This document shows, in pieces, positions 1-7,580 of a DNA stretch of 64,000 nucleotides. The DNA lies in NCBI GenBank assembly GCA_030843315.1, contig JAUUPT010000008.1:21738-85737 (forward strand), read 5' to 3'. Position numbers and translations under genes: made by a program. The notes under the pieces were generated by a model. It was not told the origin of the DNA. It ran no database searches and saw only the letters and a program-made list of their open reading frames with translations. The stretch's first letter is position 1, and the number at the start of each line of letters is the position of its first letter. This DNA comes from Bacteroidaceae bacterium (GTDB taxonomy: Bacteria > Bacteroidota > Bacteroidia > Bacteroidales > Bacteroidaceae).

Positions 1-87
1 ACAAACGTCATTCGTTTGTTGCCCCCGCTCTGCCTCAGCATGGAGGAAGCAAAAGAATTCCTCGAACGCTTTCAGAAGGTTCTTTGA
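1..87 (+). CDS. argD: Acetylornithine/succinylornithine aminotransferase, C-terminal end only
   Basis: Only the last 28 codons are in the window, in frame from base 1 to a TGA at 85-87. The tail reads TNVIRLLPPLCLSMEEA and then a short helix, which is the usual end of class III PLP aminotransferases of the ArgD type (the 'RLLPPL' strand followed by the C-terminal helix). ArgD transfers the amino group from glutamate to the acylated glutamate semialdehyde in arginine synthesis. Its placement directly before proC, in a region also holding argH and argF', supports argD over other aminotransferases. Identity rests on a short piece plus context. Confidence 0.7.
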   Translation, partial: TNVIRLLPPLCLSMEEAKEFLERFQKVL

Positions 88-117
88 TATATTTGACAGA
101 TAATCAGCCAGCAAAAC

Positions 118-160
118 AAACGACCGTAAAGACAATCCCTCTCTTTTCGGTCGTTTTTAC
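118..160 (+). terminator. Probable terminator of argD
   Basis: Perfect 9-bp arms AAACGACCG (118-126) and CGGTCGTTT (148-156) enclose a 21-nt loop that can itself pair weakly. The right arm runs into a T-rich stretch. It lies between the argD stop and the proC promoter. Confidence 0.6.
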
Positions 161-172
161 ATCAAATTTATC

Positions 173-180
173 TACCTTTG
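173..180 (+). promoter_or_regulatory. Bacteroidetes-type -7 box for proC
   Basis: TACCTTTG fits the TAnnTTTG box of the Bacteroides primary sigma factor. It sits 32 bases before the proC start and just after the argD terminator hairpin, so proC has its own promoter. No clear -33 element is seen. Confidence 0.6.
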
Positions 181-212
181 TACACAGATTACTCATTTAA
201 TACCAAGAATAT

Positions 213-986
213 ATGAGAACAGCAATCATCGGAGCAGGAAATATGGGCGGCTCCATCGCCCGTGGGCTGGCAAAAGGGACTATCATTCCCGCCAGCGATA
301 TCATCGTTTCAAACCCCTCGCAAGGCAAACTGGATGCATTGAAAGCAGAATTCCCCGCCATGCAGACTACCCACGATAATCAGGAGGCCGTAACCGGCGC
401 AGACTTTATCATCCTTGCCGTGAAACCCTGGCTGATAAAGCCCGTAGTGAGCGAACTGAAGTTGAAAAGCAAGCAGATCATCATCTCCGTAGCCGCCGGC
501 ATCCCCTTTGAGGAGTTGGCACACTATGTAGCAGACAAGACGATGACCATGTTCCGCCTCATCCCCAACACCGCCATCAGCGAACTGGAAAGCATGACCC
601 TCATTGCCAGCCGCAACGCTACCCACGAGCAGGAACAACTGATGCTGGACATCTTCAACCAGATGGGACTTGCCATGCTCATCCCCGAAGAGAAGATTGC
701 AGCCACCACTTCCATGACTTCCTGTGGCATAGCCTACGTGCTGAAGTACATCCAAGCCGCCATGCAGGCAGGCATCGAACTGGGCGTATACCCCAAAGAC
801 GGCATGCGCATGGTAGCCCAATCGGTGAAAGGTGCTGCCGAACTGATACTGAACAATGACACCCACCCCAGCGTGGAGATAGATAAGGTATGCACCCCCG
901 GCGGTATCACCATCAAGGGCATCAACGAGCTGGATCACGAAGGATTCTCTTCCGCCATCATCAAAGCCATCAAGAAAAGCGTATAA
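213..986 (+). CDS. proC: Pyrroline-5-carboxylate reductase
   Basis: This cytosolic enzyme reduces 1-pyrroline-5-carboxylate to proline with NAD(P)H, the last step of proline synthesis. The 257-residue length is normal for ProC. The dinucleotide-binding loop GAGNMGG is at residues 7-13, followed by an ILAVKPW strand near residue 70. The C-terminal dimerisation domain carries TSMTSCGIAYV and the GGITIKGINEL substrate-loop region typical of the family. It follows argD with its own promoter and precedes an XRE-cupin gene by 36 bp. proB and proA lie 17 kb downstream, so the proline pathway is complete within the window. Confidence 0.95.
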   Translation: MRTAIIGAGNMGGSIARGLAKGTIIPASDIIVSNPSQGKLDALKAEFPAMQTTHDNQEAVTGADFIILAVKPWLIKPVVSELKLKSKQIIISVAAGIPFEELAHYVADKTMTMFRLIPNTAISELESMTLIASRNATHEQEQLMLDIFNQMGLAMLIPEEKIAATTSMTSCGIAYVLKYIQAAMQAGIELGVYPKDGMRMVAQSVKGAAELILNNDTHPSVEIDKVCTPGGITIKGINELDHEGFSSAIIKAIKKSV

Positions 987-1022
987 AACGAACTAAATAC
1001 ATATAACTAATTCATCAACCAT

Positions 1023-1577
1023 ATGGAAGACCAAATCAGACAAATAGCCGAACGCCTGCGCGGACTGCGAGAAGTACTGGAGCTTACCGCCGAAGACATT
1101 GCCCGCGACTGCGACCTTTCTGCTGAAGAATATCGCCTTGCCGAAACGGGAGACTTCGATATCTCCGTCAGCATGTTGCAAAAGATTGCCCGCCACTACG
1201 GGATTTCGCTGGACGCATTGATGTTCGGCCAGGAACCCAAGATGAGTACTTACTTCCTGACACGTGCCGGAAAAGGCACGAGCATAGAGCGTACCAAAGC
1301 CTACAAATACCAGTCGCTGGCAGCCGGTTTCATCAACCGCAACGCCGACCCGTTCATCGTCACCGTGGAACCGAAAGCAGACGACGAACCGATACACTAC
1401 AACAGCCACGCCGGACAAGAATTCAACCTGGTGCTGGAAGGGCGTATGATGGTGAGCATCGAAGGCAAAGAACTTATTTTAAACGAAGGAGACAGCCTGT
1501 ACTTCAACTCCAAACTGCCCCACGGCATGAAGGCGCTGGATGGAAAGACGGTACGTTTCCTGGCGGTAATCATGTAA
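1023..1577 (+). CDS. XRE-family transcriptional regulator with C-terminal cupin domain
   Basis: The 184-residue protein has an N-terminal helix-turn-helix of the XRE/Cro type (about residues 10-68, with LTAEDIARDCDLSAEEYRLAE). A C-terminal cupin barrel follows (about 120-180), with the HYNSHAGQEFNLVLEG strand and the GDSLYFNSKLPHGMKAL turn holding the conserved histidines. HTH-cupin proteins of this architecture sense a small ligand in the cupin and control nearby genes. It lies 15 bp before an acyl-CoA synthetase gene on the same strand, so it probably regulates or is co-transcribed with that gene. The ligand cannot be read from the sequence. Confidence 0.85.
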   Translation: MEDQIRQIAERLRGLREVLELTAEDIARDCDLSAEEYRLAETGDFDISVSMLQKIARHYGISLDALMFGQEPKMSTYFLTRAGKGTSIERTKAYKYQSLAAGFINRNADPFIVTVEPKADDEPIHYNSHAGQEFNLVLEGRMMVSIEGKELILNEGDSLYFNSKLPHGMKALDGKTVRFLAVIM

Positions 1578-1592
1578 TTCCTCTTACTTATT

Positions 1593-3248
1593 ATGGTAGA
1601 AAAATTCTTATCACAGACGTCCTTCACATCACAGGAGGACTTCGTAAAGAACCTGAAGATAAACGTACCGGAGAACTTCAACTTCGGCTACGATGTAGTA
1701 GATGCCTGGGCTGCCGAGCAACCCGACAAACCCGCCCTGCTATGGACCAACGATAAAGACGAACACCGGCAATTCAGCTTCGCCGATATGAAACGCTACA
1801 CCGACATGACGGCTTCGTACTTCCAAAGCCTCGGCATCGGTCACGGAGACATGGTGATGCTGATACTGAAGCGTCGCTTCGAATTCTGGTACAGCATCAT
1901 TGCGCTGCACAAGCTCGGCGCCGTAGTTATCCCCGCCACGCACTTGCTGACGAAGAAAGACATTGTTTACCGTTGCAACGCTGCCGACATCAAGATGATA
2001 GTCTGTGCCGGCGAAAGCGTCATCACCGACCACATCACCGCCGCCATGCCCGATTCTCCCTCAGTGAAGCATCTCGTCAGCGTAGGGCCCGAAGTGGCGG
2101 AAGGATTTGAGGACTTCCACAAAGGCATCGAAGCCGCCGCTCCTTTCGTTAAGCCGGAACATCCCAATACCAATGAAGACATCTCCCTGATGTACTTCAC
2201 CAGCGGAACCACCGGAGAACCGAAGATGGTAGCCCATGACTTCACCTATCCGCTGGGGCACATCGTCACCGGCAGCTTCTGGCACAACCTGACCGAACAG
2301 AGCCTCCACCTCACCATTGCCGACACCGGCTGGGGAAAAGCCGTATGGGGCAAACTCTACGGACAGTGGATAGCAGGAGCCAATATCTTTGTATACGACC
2401 ACGAAAAGTTCACCCCCGCCGCCATACTGGAGAAGATACAAGACTACCACGTCACTTCCCTCTGTGCGCCGCCCACCATCTTCCGCTTCCTCATCCACGA
2501 GGATCTGACGAAGTACGACCTCTCCAGCCTGAAGTACTGCACCATCGCCGGAGAAGCCCTGAACCCTGCCGTATTCGACACCTTCAAGAAGCTAACGGGC
2601 ATCAAGCTGATGGAAGGCTTCGGCCAGACCGAAACCACGCTTACCGTTGCCACCATGCCCTGGATGGAACCAAAACCGGGCAGCATGGGATTACCCAATC
2701 CGCAATACGACGTAGACCTAATAGACTACGACGGGCGCTCGGTAGAAGCCGGCGAACAGGGACAAATCGTAATCCGCACCGACAAGGGCAAACCACTGGG
2801 ACTCTTCAAAGAGTACTACCGCGATGCAGAACGCAGCCACGAAGCATGGCACGACAACATCTACTTCACAGGCGATGTCGCGTGGAAAGACGAAGACGGC
2901 TACCTATGGTTCGTAGGCCGTGCCGACGACGTTATCAAGAGTAGCGGCTACCGCATCGGCCCCTTCGAAGTGGAAAGTGCGCTGATGACGCATCCCGCCG
3001 TTGTAGAATGTGCCATCACCGGAGTACCCGACGAAATCCGCGGCCAGGTAGTGAAAGCAACTATCGTGCTTTCTAAAGAATACAAGGATCGTGCCGGCGA
3101 AGAGCTTATCAAGGAATTGCAGAACCATGTGAAGAAGGTAACTGCACCCTACAAGTACCCGCGTGTCATCGAGTTTGTAGACGAACTGCCAAAGACCATC
3201 AGCGGAAAAATCCGCCGTGTGGAGATACGCGAGAACGACCAAAAGTAA
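1593..3248 (+). CDS. AMP-binding acyl-CoA synthetase (ANL family)
   Basis: The 551-residue ligase activates a carboxylic acid to acyl-AMP and then acyl-CoA. The ATP-binding loop [12 protein letters not shown] is near residue 200 and the GFGQTETT motif near 342. The hinge region [15 protein letters not shown] is near 443, and [10 protein letters not shown] near 533 supplies the catalytic lysine. The length and N-terminus (no long Acs-type extension) look more like a medium-chain or general acyl-CoA ligase than classical Acs, so the substrate is open. It forms a pair with the XRE-cupin regulator 15 bp upstream, which suggests control by a substrate-like molecule. A strong hairpin follows the gene. 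Confidence 0.88.
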   Translation: MVEKFLSQTSFTSQEDFVKNLKINVPENFNFGYDVVDAWAAEQPDKPALLWTNDKDEHRQFSFADMKRYTDMTASYFQSLGIGHGDMVMLILKRRFEFWYSIIALHKLGAVVIPATHLLTKKDIVYRCNAADIKMIVCAGESVITDHITAAMPDSPSVKHLVSVGPEVAEGFEDFHKGIEAAAPFVKPEHPNTNEDISLMYFTSGTTGEPKMVAHDFTYPLGHIVTGSFWHNLTEQSLHLTIADTGWGKAVWGKLYGQWIAGANIFVYDHEKFTPAAILEKIQDYHVTSLCAPPTIFRFLIHEDLTKYDLSSLKYCTIAGEALNPAVFDTFKKLTGIKLMEGFGQTETTLTVATMPWMEPKPGSMGLPNPQYDVDLIDYDGRSVEAGEQGQIVIRTDKGKPLGLFKEYYRDAERSHEAWHDNIYFTGDVAWKDEDGYLWFVGRADDVIKSSGYRIGPFEVESALMTHPAVVECAITGVPDEIRGQVVKATIVLSKEYKDRAGEELIKELQNHVKKVTAPYKYPRVIEFVDELPKTISGKIRRVEIRENDQK

Positions 3249-3250
3249 TT

Positions 3251-3372
3251 CAGCGACGAGCTACAAGCTACGAGCTACAAGTTGCCATGCGGCATGCTTG
3301 TAGCTCGTATTCTTTTGTCACTCGCAGCCCGTCACTCGTCACTTGTAGCTCATAGCTCGTCACTTGTAACTA
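3251..3372. repeat. Spacer of 7-bp word repeats with a 13-bp perfect inverted repeat
   Basis: The spacer after the synthetase can be cut into heptads such as ACGAGCT, ACAAGCT, ACGAGCT, ACAAGTT and later GTCACTC, GCAGCCC, GTCACTC, GTCACTT, GTAGCTC, ATAGCTC, GTCACTT. The arms TACGAGCTACAAG (3269-3281) and CTTGTAGCTCGTA (3297-3309) are perfect complements, and the latter is followed by TTCTTTT, so the left half can also act as a terminator. No open frame of note is present. Confidence 0.7.
3269..3316 (+). terminator. Hairpin likely ending the acyl-CoA synthetase transcript
   Basis: A 13-bp perfect stem with a 15-nt loop is followed by a T-rich run, 21 bases after the stop codon. It is built out of the 7-bp repeats of this spacer. 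Confidence 0.55.
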
Positions 3373-3424
3373 TTTAACTATTATAAATCTATGCTATTTA
3401 TACCTTTCCAAAAGATAAAAGACT

Positions 3425-3432
3425 TATATTTG
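3425..3432 (+). promoter_or_regulatory. -7 box for the PagL-like gene
   Basis: TATATTTG fits TAnnTTTG and lies 57 bases before the start at 3489. A clear -33 box is not seen. Confidence 0.5.
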
Positions 3433-3488
3433 CCAAGAAATTGAACTTAACTTCAGACTTTTACAAACAATAAAGACCGGCACGGTAT

Positions 3489-4733
3489 ATGGAAAATAGG
3501 ATACAGGCATGGAAGCTTCTGGTTTTCTTAGGTGCATTGCTTCTTCTGCCTGATAAGATATATGCTCAGGAATGGACATCCGACTATGTTTCGGAGACAA
3601 CACGGGACACCGTCCCATTTGCGCAACGCATTATCCACAGATTAGGCGTGGAAGGTCGTGTGGGCTACATATTCCCTACCAATCCTTTTCTGGAAGGCTA
3701 CAACTCTAGAGGCAAAAGCATAAGTACCACCTATTCCGGTCATCTGAAATATTCATTCCAATTCCGCCCCCATACTGCTGTCGACCAAGCTTACATGGGC
3801 GCCTACCAAGGCATCGGCGTCGGCTATTTCGACTTCGGCAACAGCCAGGACTTGGGAACTCCTATCGCACTCTATCTGTTTCAAGGAGGACGTCTGGCTC
3901 AAATCACTCCCCGACTGTCATTCAACTACGAATGGAACTTCGGAGCATCGTTCGGCTGGAAGCACTACGACGAATACGAAAACCCGCAAAACAAAATCAT
4001 CGGCTCAAGCACGAACGCTTATCTCAACGCCAGTCTCAACCTGAACTGGGCTGTTTCCCCACAGTTCGACCTGATAGTAGGAGCTACCGGTACCCACTTC
4101 TCCAACGGCAATACCGAATATCCCAATTCGGGTCTGAACACGATCGACTGGAAAGTGGGAGTGGTATATAACTTCAACCGCCGGGCGGACGAATTCGCCA
4201 AGTCCTGGCAGCGCCCCATTGTTCCGCCGTTTCCGCGCCATGTCAGCTACGACCTGACACTATTCGGCTCGTGGCGCAAAAAGGCGGTGGACGTCAGCGG
4301 CGGGCAAGTGCCTGCACCGGGAGCTTATGGCGTATTCGGATTCAGCTTTGCGCCAATGTACAACTTTGGCTATAAATTCCGTGCCGGTGTGGCACTGGAT
4401 GGAATATATGACCATAGCGCCAACATTGAGCAAGCATACAACGGAATGGACGACTTCACTTCTCCTGCCTTCAATAAGCAAATCGCTTTGGGCCTGTCCG
4501 CCCGCGGCGAGTTTGTGATGCCTTATTTCACCATAGGCGTCGGACTTGGAGCAAACGTGCTGCACAGCGGCGGCGACCTCAAGTCTTTCTATCAGATACT
4601 GGCACTGAAAATAGACGTCACCCGCAATACCTATCTCCACATCGGATACAACCTCAGGGAGTTTCACGACCCCAACTATCTGATGCTGGGCCTCGGTTTC
4701 CGCTTCAATAACAGACGACCAAAACTATTCTGA
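3489..4733 (+). CDS. Outer-membrane acyloxyacyl hydrolase / PagL-like lipid A deacylase family protein
   Basis: The 414-residue protein starts with a signal peptide ending near KIYAQ (residue 27). It continues with alternating aromatic strands and ends in a phenylalanine, as outer-membrane barrels do (FRFNNRRPKLF). The first half matches the PagL-type acyloxyacyl hydrolase family: GATGTHFSNGNTEYPNSG holds His203 and Ser205, equivalent to the PagL H-x-S pair. The protein is about twice the size of Pseudomonas PagL, so it has a longer or second barrel part. The position 12 residues after the serine, where PagL has its catalytic Glu, reads as Asn217. It likely acts on lipid A acyl chains at the cell surface; the activity is inferred. 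Confidence 0.75.
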   Translation: MENRIQAWKLLVFLGALLLLPDKIYAQEWTSDYVSETTRDTVPFAQRIIHRLGVEGRVGYIFPTNPFLEGYNSRGKSISTTYSGHLKYSFQFRPHTAVDQAYMGAYQGIGVGYFDFGNSQDLGTPIALYLFQGGRLAQITPRLSFNYEWNFGASFGWKHYDEYENPQNKIIGSSTNAYLNASLNLNWAVSPQFDLIVGATGTHFSNGNTEYPNSGLNTIDWKVGVVYNFNRRADEFAKSWQRPIVPPFPRHVSYDLTLFGSWRKKAVDVSGGQVPAPGAYGVFGFSFAPMYNFGYKFRAGVALDGIYDHSANIEQAYNGMDDFTSPAFNKQIALGLSARGEFVMPYFTIGVGLGANVLHSGGDLKSFYQILALKIDVTRNTYLHIGYNLREFHDPNYLMLGLGFRFNNRRPKLF

Positions 4734-4744
4734 GCAGATACAGC

Positions 4745-5077
4745 CTATAAATTGGCTTTATCGAACTCTTGAACGGCTTTTTCCAGCCTTTCCAGGCTCA
4801 GTTCGCCCGACTGTCTCCACAACTGTTCACCTTTTCTGAGCAGGATAAAGGTAGGAGTTACCTCAATGGTATAGGAGTCGGCAAGGGCACTTTCCTGGTC
4901 CACATCTACCTGCACCACTTCAAGTGTTCCCTCCATCTCTCTCTTAAATTCTCCCATAACGGGTTGCATACGCCTGCAATGAGGACACCACGTTGCATAA
5001 AACTCAGCCATTACCCAATCGCCATTAGCCAGTTTCTCTCTGTTCCTCTCTTCACGGGCTACTTTCTTCTCTTCCAT
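4745..5077 (-). CDS. Cytosolic thioredoxin-family protein (CPHC active site)
   Basis: The 110-residue single-domain thioredoxin fold has its redox motif WCPHC at residues 30-34 and the cis-proline segment EVTPTFILL about 40 residues later. The N-terminus is charged (MEEKKVAREERNREK) with no signal peptide, so it works in the cytosol. CPHC is the motif of DsbA-like oxidants rather than the usual CGPC of thioredoxin, so its redox potential may differ. It converges with the PagL-like gene, with only 11 bp between the stops. Its partner reductase is not in the window. Confidence 0.85.
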   Translation of the reverse strand: MEEKKVAREERNREKLANGDWVMAEFYATWCPHCRRMQPVMGEFKREMEGTLEVVQVDVDQESALADSYTIEVTPTFILLRKGEQLWRQSGELSLERLEKAVQEFDKANL

Positions 5078-5265
5078 ATCATTCCATTTTAATCAATAAT
5101 TAAAAATTCAACAATATGGAAAGGAAAAAAGTTTATAGCATAAAGGATAATTTGCACTCAAATCTGCATGCCGGAGCCTCACCCACCGCTAATACGGGAA
5201 TTTGCCCGCTCCCCGCAAACGCCCTGTACATCGGGCTTAGAGAGCAAGAAGGATGTGCTATAAAA

Positions 5266-5375
5266 AAGTAGATGGTCTGATGAAGAGAAACGCATCATCT
5301 GTTTGGCCGAAACGCATGGTCTGTTGGGGCGAAACAGATGGTGCGTTTGCCCCGAACAGACCATGCGTTTTGAAA
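5266..5375. repeat. Array of five 22-bp units in the trx / tRNA-Leu spacer
   Basis: Units begin at 5266, 5288, 5310, 5332 and 5354, an exact 22-bp step. Units two to four share the frame AAAC, nine variable bases, then GTT(T); the fifth starts GAAC and also ends the frame in GTTT. The nine-base cores are GCATCATCT, GCATGGTCT, AGATGGTGC and AGACCATGC, so the last two are near reverse complements of the first two. This creates interleaved inverted repeats: 5288-5304 pairs with 5332-5348 (one mismatch), and 5310-5330 pairs with 5349-5370 (one extra base). The rest of the 340-bp gap between 5078 and 5418 shows no gene or promoter that I can support. Confidence 0.8.
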
Positions 5376-5418
5376 TGAATAAAGCCCCGTAAATTATTAT
5401 TTACAGAGCTTTAAACAG

Positions 5419-5502
5419 TACTCGAAGCGGGACTTGAACCCGCACAGCCGCAATGGCCAAAGGATTTTAAGTCCTTCGTGTCTACCATTCCACCATTCGA
5501 GC
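5419..5502 (-). tRNA. tRNA-Leu (anticodon TAA)
   Basis: Read on the minus strand, the 84-nt gene folds as a class II tRNA. The acceptor stem GCTCGAA pairs with TTCGAGT and is followed by discriminator A. The D-arm has GGTAGACAC, and the anticodon arm AAGGACTTAAAATCCTT contains TAA. A long variable arm follows, then the T-loop GGTTCAAGTCCC. No CCA is encoded. It is 23 bp from tRNA-Gly and is likely co-transcribed with it. The 3' end is duplicated 250 bp away at the end of argH. Confidence 0.95.
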
Positions 5503-5525
5503 ATCCATTATGCAAAAAAATGAAG

Positions 5526-5598
5526 AGCGGAAAACGAGACTCGAACTCGCGACCCTAACCTTGGCAAGGTTATGCTCTACCAACTGAGCTATTTCCGC
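5526..5598 (-). tRNA. tRNA-Gly (anticodon GCC)
   Basis: The minus-strand 73-nt gene has acceptor arms GCGGAAA and TTTCCGC with discriminator T. It carries the D-loop AGCTCAGTTGGTAGAGC, the anticodon arm ACCTTGCCAAGGT with GCC, and the T-loop GAGTTCGAGTCTC. CCA is not encoded. It lies upstream (in transcription) of tRNA-Leu and directly downstream of argH. Confidence 0.95.
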
Positions 5599-5669
5599 GT
5601 TTTTTGTAGAACGGATGCAAAGATAAGGAGTTTTCCCGTTCCCGCCAAATATTTCTTTTAAAAAGTATT

Positions 5670-5712
5670 GTACTCGAAGCGGGACTTGAACCTGCCCGTC
5701 CGTTACTGGCCG
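5670..5712 (-). pseudogene. tRNA-Leu 3'-end remnant overlapping the argH stop
   Basis: Bases 5670-5692 are identical to 5418-5440, the T-arm and 3' acceptor strand of the intact tRNA-Leu plus one flanking base (23 of 23). Weaker similarity continues through a variable-arm-like stretch into the last codons of argH: GGCC, CGG and GC blocks stay aligned. The acceptor 5' half, D-arm and anticodon arm are missing, so this is a tRNA fragment. It could be a decayed second tRNA-Leu or the scar of an element that once used the tRNA 3' end as its attachment site. No integrase lies nearby. Confidence 0.65.
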
Positions 5713-7043
5713 AGCAGTTCTCTTTCCGCTGTCTCCATTGTTTCGAAGTTAAAATCATCTACAACCTTCTGCATCAACGCTGTAATTTCATCATTACAAA
5801 GGTTTCCGATGCTACCCTCGTGCGTGTGGTGCACTTCTTTGCTGTGCGAGAAGTGCCCCGCTTCAATGTCCAGTCCCACTTTTTTGTAGGCATCGCGGAA
5901 GGGCATTCCTTCGCGGGCAAGGCGGTTCACCTCTTCCACGCTGAAGATGAGCAGGTACTTGTCATCGTCCAGAATGTGGTCGTTCACCTTGATTTCGTTC
6001 ATGATGTAGGTGGTCATCTGCAAGCAATCTTTCAACTCCTGGAAGGCAGGGAGAAAGACTTCCTTGATAATCTGCAAGTCACGGAAATAGCCGGACGGCA
6101 GGTTATTGGCAATCATCATGATCTGCTGGGGAAGGGATTGCAGTTTGTTGCACTTGGCACGTGTCAATTCAAAGACATCGGGGTTCTTTTTGTGGGGCAT
6201 GATGCTGGAACCGGTGGTGCAATCGTCCGGCAGCTTCACAAAACCGAAGTTCTGGCTGTTGAACATACAGGCATCGAATGCCAGCTTGGAGATGGTGCCG
6301 GCTATGCTGGCAAGGGCAAAGGCAACGTTACGCTCCATCTTGCCGCGTCCCATCTGGGCATATACCACGTTGTAGTTCAGAGAATCAAATCCCAGCAGGC
6401 GGGTAGTCATCGTGCGGTTCAGCGGGAAGGATGAGCCATATCCGGCAGCCGAGCCCAAAGGGTTGCGGTTGCACATTTTGAAGGCAGCTTGCAGAAACAG
6501 CATATCGTCCACCAGGCTCTCGGCGTATGCACCGAACCATAGCCCGAAGGAGGAGGGCATCGCTATTTGCAGATGGGTATAGCCGGGCATCAGCACGTCT
6601 TTGTAGCGTTCGCTCTGCATGATAAGTACGTGGAAGAGTTGTTCCACGGCTTCGGCTATCTCCTTTATCTCGGCGCGGGTAAAGAGTTTCAGGTCGAGCA
6701 GCACCTGGTCGTTGCGCGAACGGCCGCTGTGTATCTTCTTGCCCACATCACCCAACCGGCGTGTCAGCAGGAGTTCCACCTGCGAGTGCACGTCTTCCAC
6801 ACCTTCTTCTATCACGAACTCGCCGCGTTCGGCGGTTGCATAGATATTCTTTAACTCGGCAAGCAGTTGCGCCAGTTCTTCTTCCGTCAGCAAACCGATG
6901 CTCTGGAGCATCGTGATATGTGCCATCGAACCCAGCACATCGTGCTTAGCCAGATAGAGGTCCATTTCGCGGTCGCGTCCCACCGTGAAGCGTTCGATGT
7001 CTTTATTTACCTGAACTGATTTTTCCCAAAGTTTCTGAGCCAC
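5703..7043 (-). CDS. argH: Argininosuccinate lyase
   Basis: This enzyme splits argininosuccinate into arginine and fumarate, the last step of arginine synthesis, in the cytosol. At 446 residues it has normal length. The fumarase/aspartase superfamily signature GSSIMPHKKNPD lies near residue 275 and supplies the catalytic serine loop. HSGRSRND near residue 110 and YTHLQIAMPSSFG near 155 are the other conserved blocks. It is the last gene of a minus-strand run prmC-recX-pyrE-SRPBCC-argH. Its final codons and stop (RELLGQ) fall where tRNA-Leu 3' similarity begins, so the original C-terminus may have been rebuilt by that event. Confidence 0.95.
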   Translation of the reverse strand: MAQKLWEKSVQVNKDIERFTVGRDREMDLYLAKHDVLGSMAHITMLQSIGLLTEEELAQLLAELKNIYATAERGEFVIEEGVEDVHSQVELLLTRRLGDVGKKIHSGRSRNDQVLLDLKLFTRAEIKEIAEAVEQLFHVLIMQSERYKDVLMPGYTHLQIAMPSSFGLWFGAYAESLVDDMLFLQAAFKMCNRNPLGSAAGYGSSFPLNRTMTTRLLGFDSLNYNVVYAQMGRGKMERNVAFALASIAGTISKLAFDACMFNSQNFGFVKLPDDCTTGSSIMPHKKNPDVFELTRAKCNKLQSLPQQIMMIANNLPSGYFRDLQIIKEVFLPAFQELKDCLQMTTYIMNEIKVNDHILDDDKYLLIFSVEEVNRLAREGMPFRDAYKKVGLDIEAGHFSHSKEVHHTHEGSIGNLCNDEITALMQKVVDDFNFETMETAERELLGQ

Positions 7044-7059
7044 GATATTTCAATGTTTA

Positions 7060-7080
7060 GTGATTAGTGATCGGTGATTA
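7060..7080. repeat. Three 7-bp repeats overlapping the SRPBCC stop codon
   Basis: GTGATTA, GTGATCG, GTGATTA follow each other exactly. The reverse complement of the last three bases (7078-7080) is the TAA stop of the SRPBCC gene. This is the same heptad type as at 43849 and related to the spacers at 20583, 30519 and 38955. Confidence 0.7.
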
Positions 7081-7488
7081 ATAAGGTATCATTGCCAGCA
7101 TGTCCGCCATCTTTTCCAGTCCTTCTTGCAGGGGTTTCTGCACCATTGCTTTCATAAAGGGGTTTATGTCTATCCCGATGGTGAGTTTCATCTTGCATTC
7201 GTTGTCGGCAGTAGGCACAATCTGTATCCACAGGTTGAAGGGCAGCGGTGAAGTGGTGGTACCGAACTTGATGCATTTGCAAGGGTCTTTCTCCACTATC
7301 TGCAAAACGATCTTCCCCACGGGGTCCACGTCTATGGACAGGCTTTCGGCATCAAAGCTCAAGTTCTTTACTTTGTCTTCCGGCAGGCGGTCCTTTATTT
7401 TCTCCAGGTTGTTCAGGTCGGACAATTTCTCGTAGACAGCCTCTTGTGAAGCCGGGACAACCTTTACTTCACTCTCAAATTTCGTCAT
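7078..7488 (-). CDS. SRPBCC (START-like) family protein
   Basis: The 136-residue protein has the outline of the SRPBCC/polyketide cyclase-like helix-grip fold. It starts FESEVKVVPASQEAVYEKLSD, the typical first strand and helix. Antiparallel strands follow (IVLQIVEKDPCKCIKFGTT), and a long C-terminal amphipathic helix ends in FMKAMVQKPLQEGLEKMADML. Such proteins bind hydrophobic ligands in a central cavity; none is identifiable here. It lies 34 bp upstream of argH and 92 bp downstream of pyrE in the same direction. No link to arginine or pyrimidine synthesis can be drawn from sequence alone. Confidence 0.75.
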   Translation of the reverse strand: MTKFESEVKVVPASQEAVYEKLSDLNNLEKIKDRLPEDKVKNLSFDAESLSIDVDPVGKIVLQIVEKDPCKCIKFGTTTSPLPFNLWIQIVPTADNECKMKLTIGIDINPFMKAMVQKPLQEGLEKMADMLAMIPY

Positions 7489-7580
7489 AATTCAATCGTA
7501 TTAAAAAGACAAAAGAACTATCCGGACAGTATCTATCCGAATGGCTCTTTCATCTACTATATTATTAACAATAATAATTT

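Noticed and set aside
5419..5692. An integrated mobile element bounded by tRNA-Leu direct repeats
   Set aside because: Only about 230 bases, including tRNA-Gly, lie between the repeats, and no integrase, transposase or foreign gene is present. It is kept only as a possible scar.
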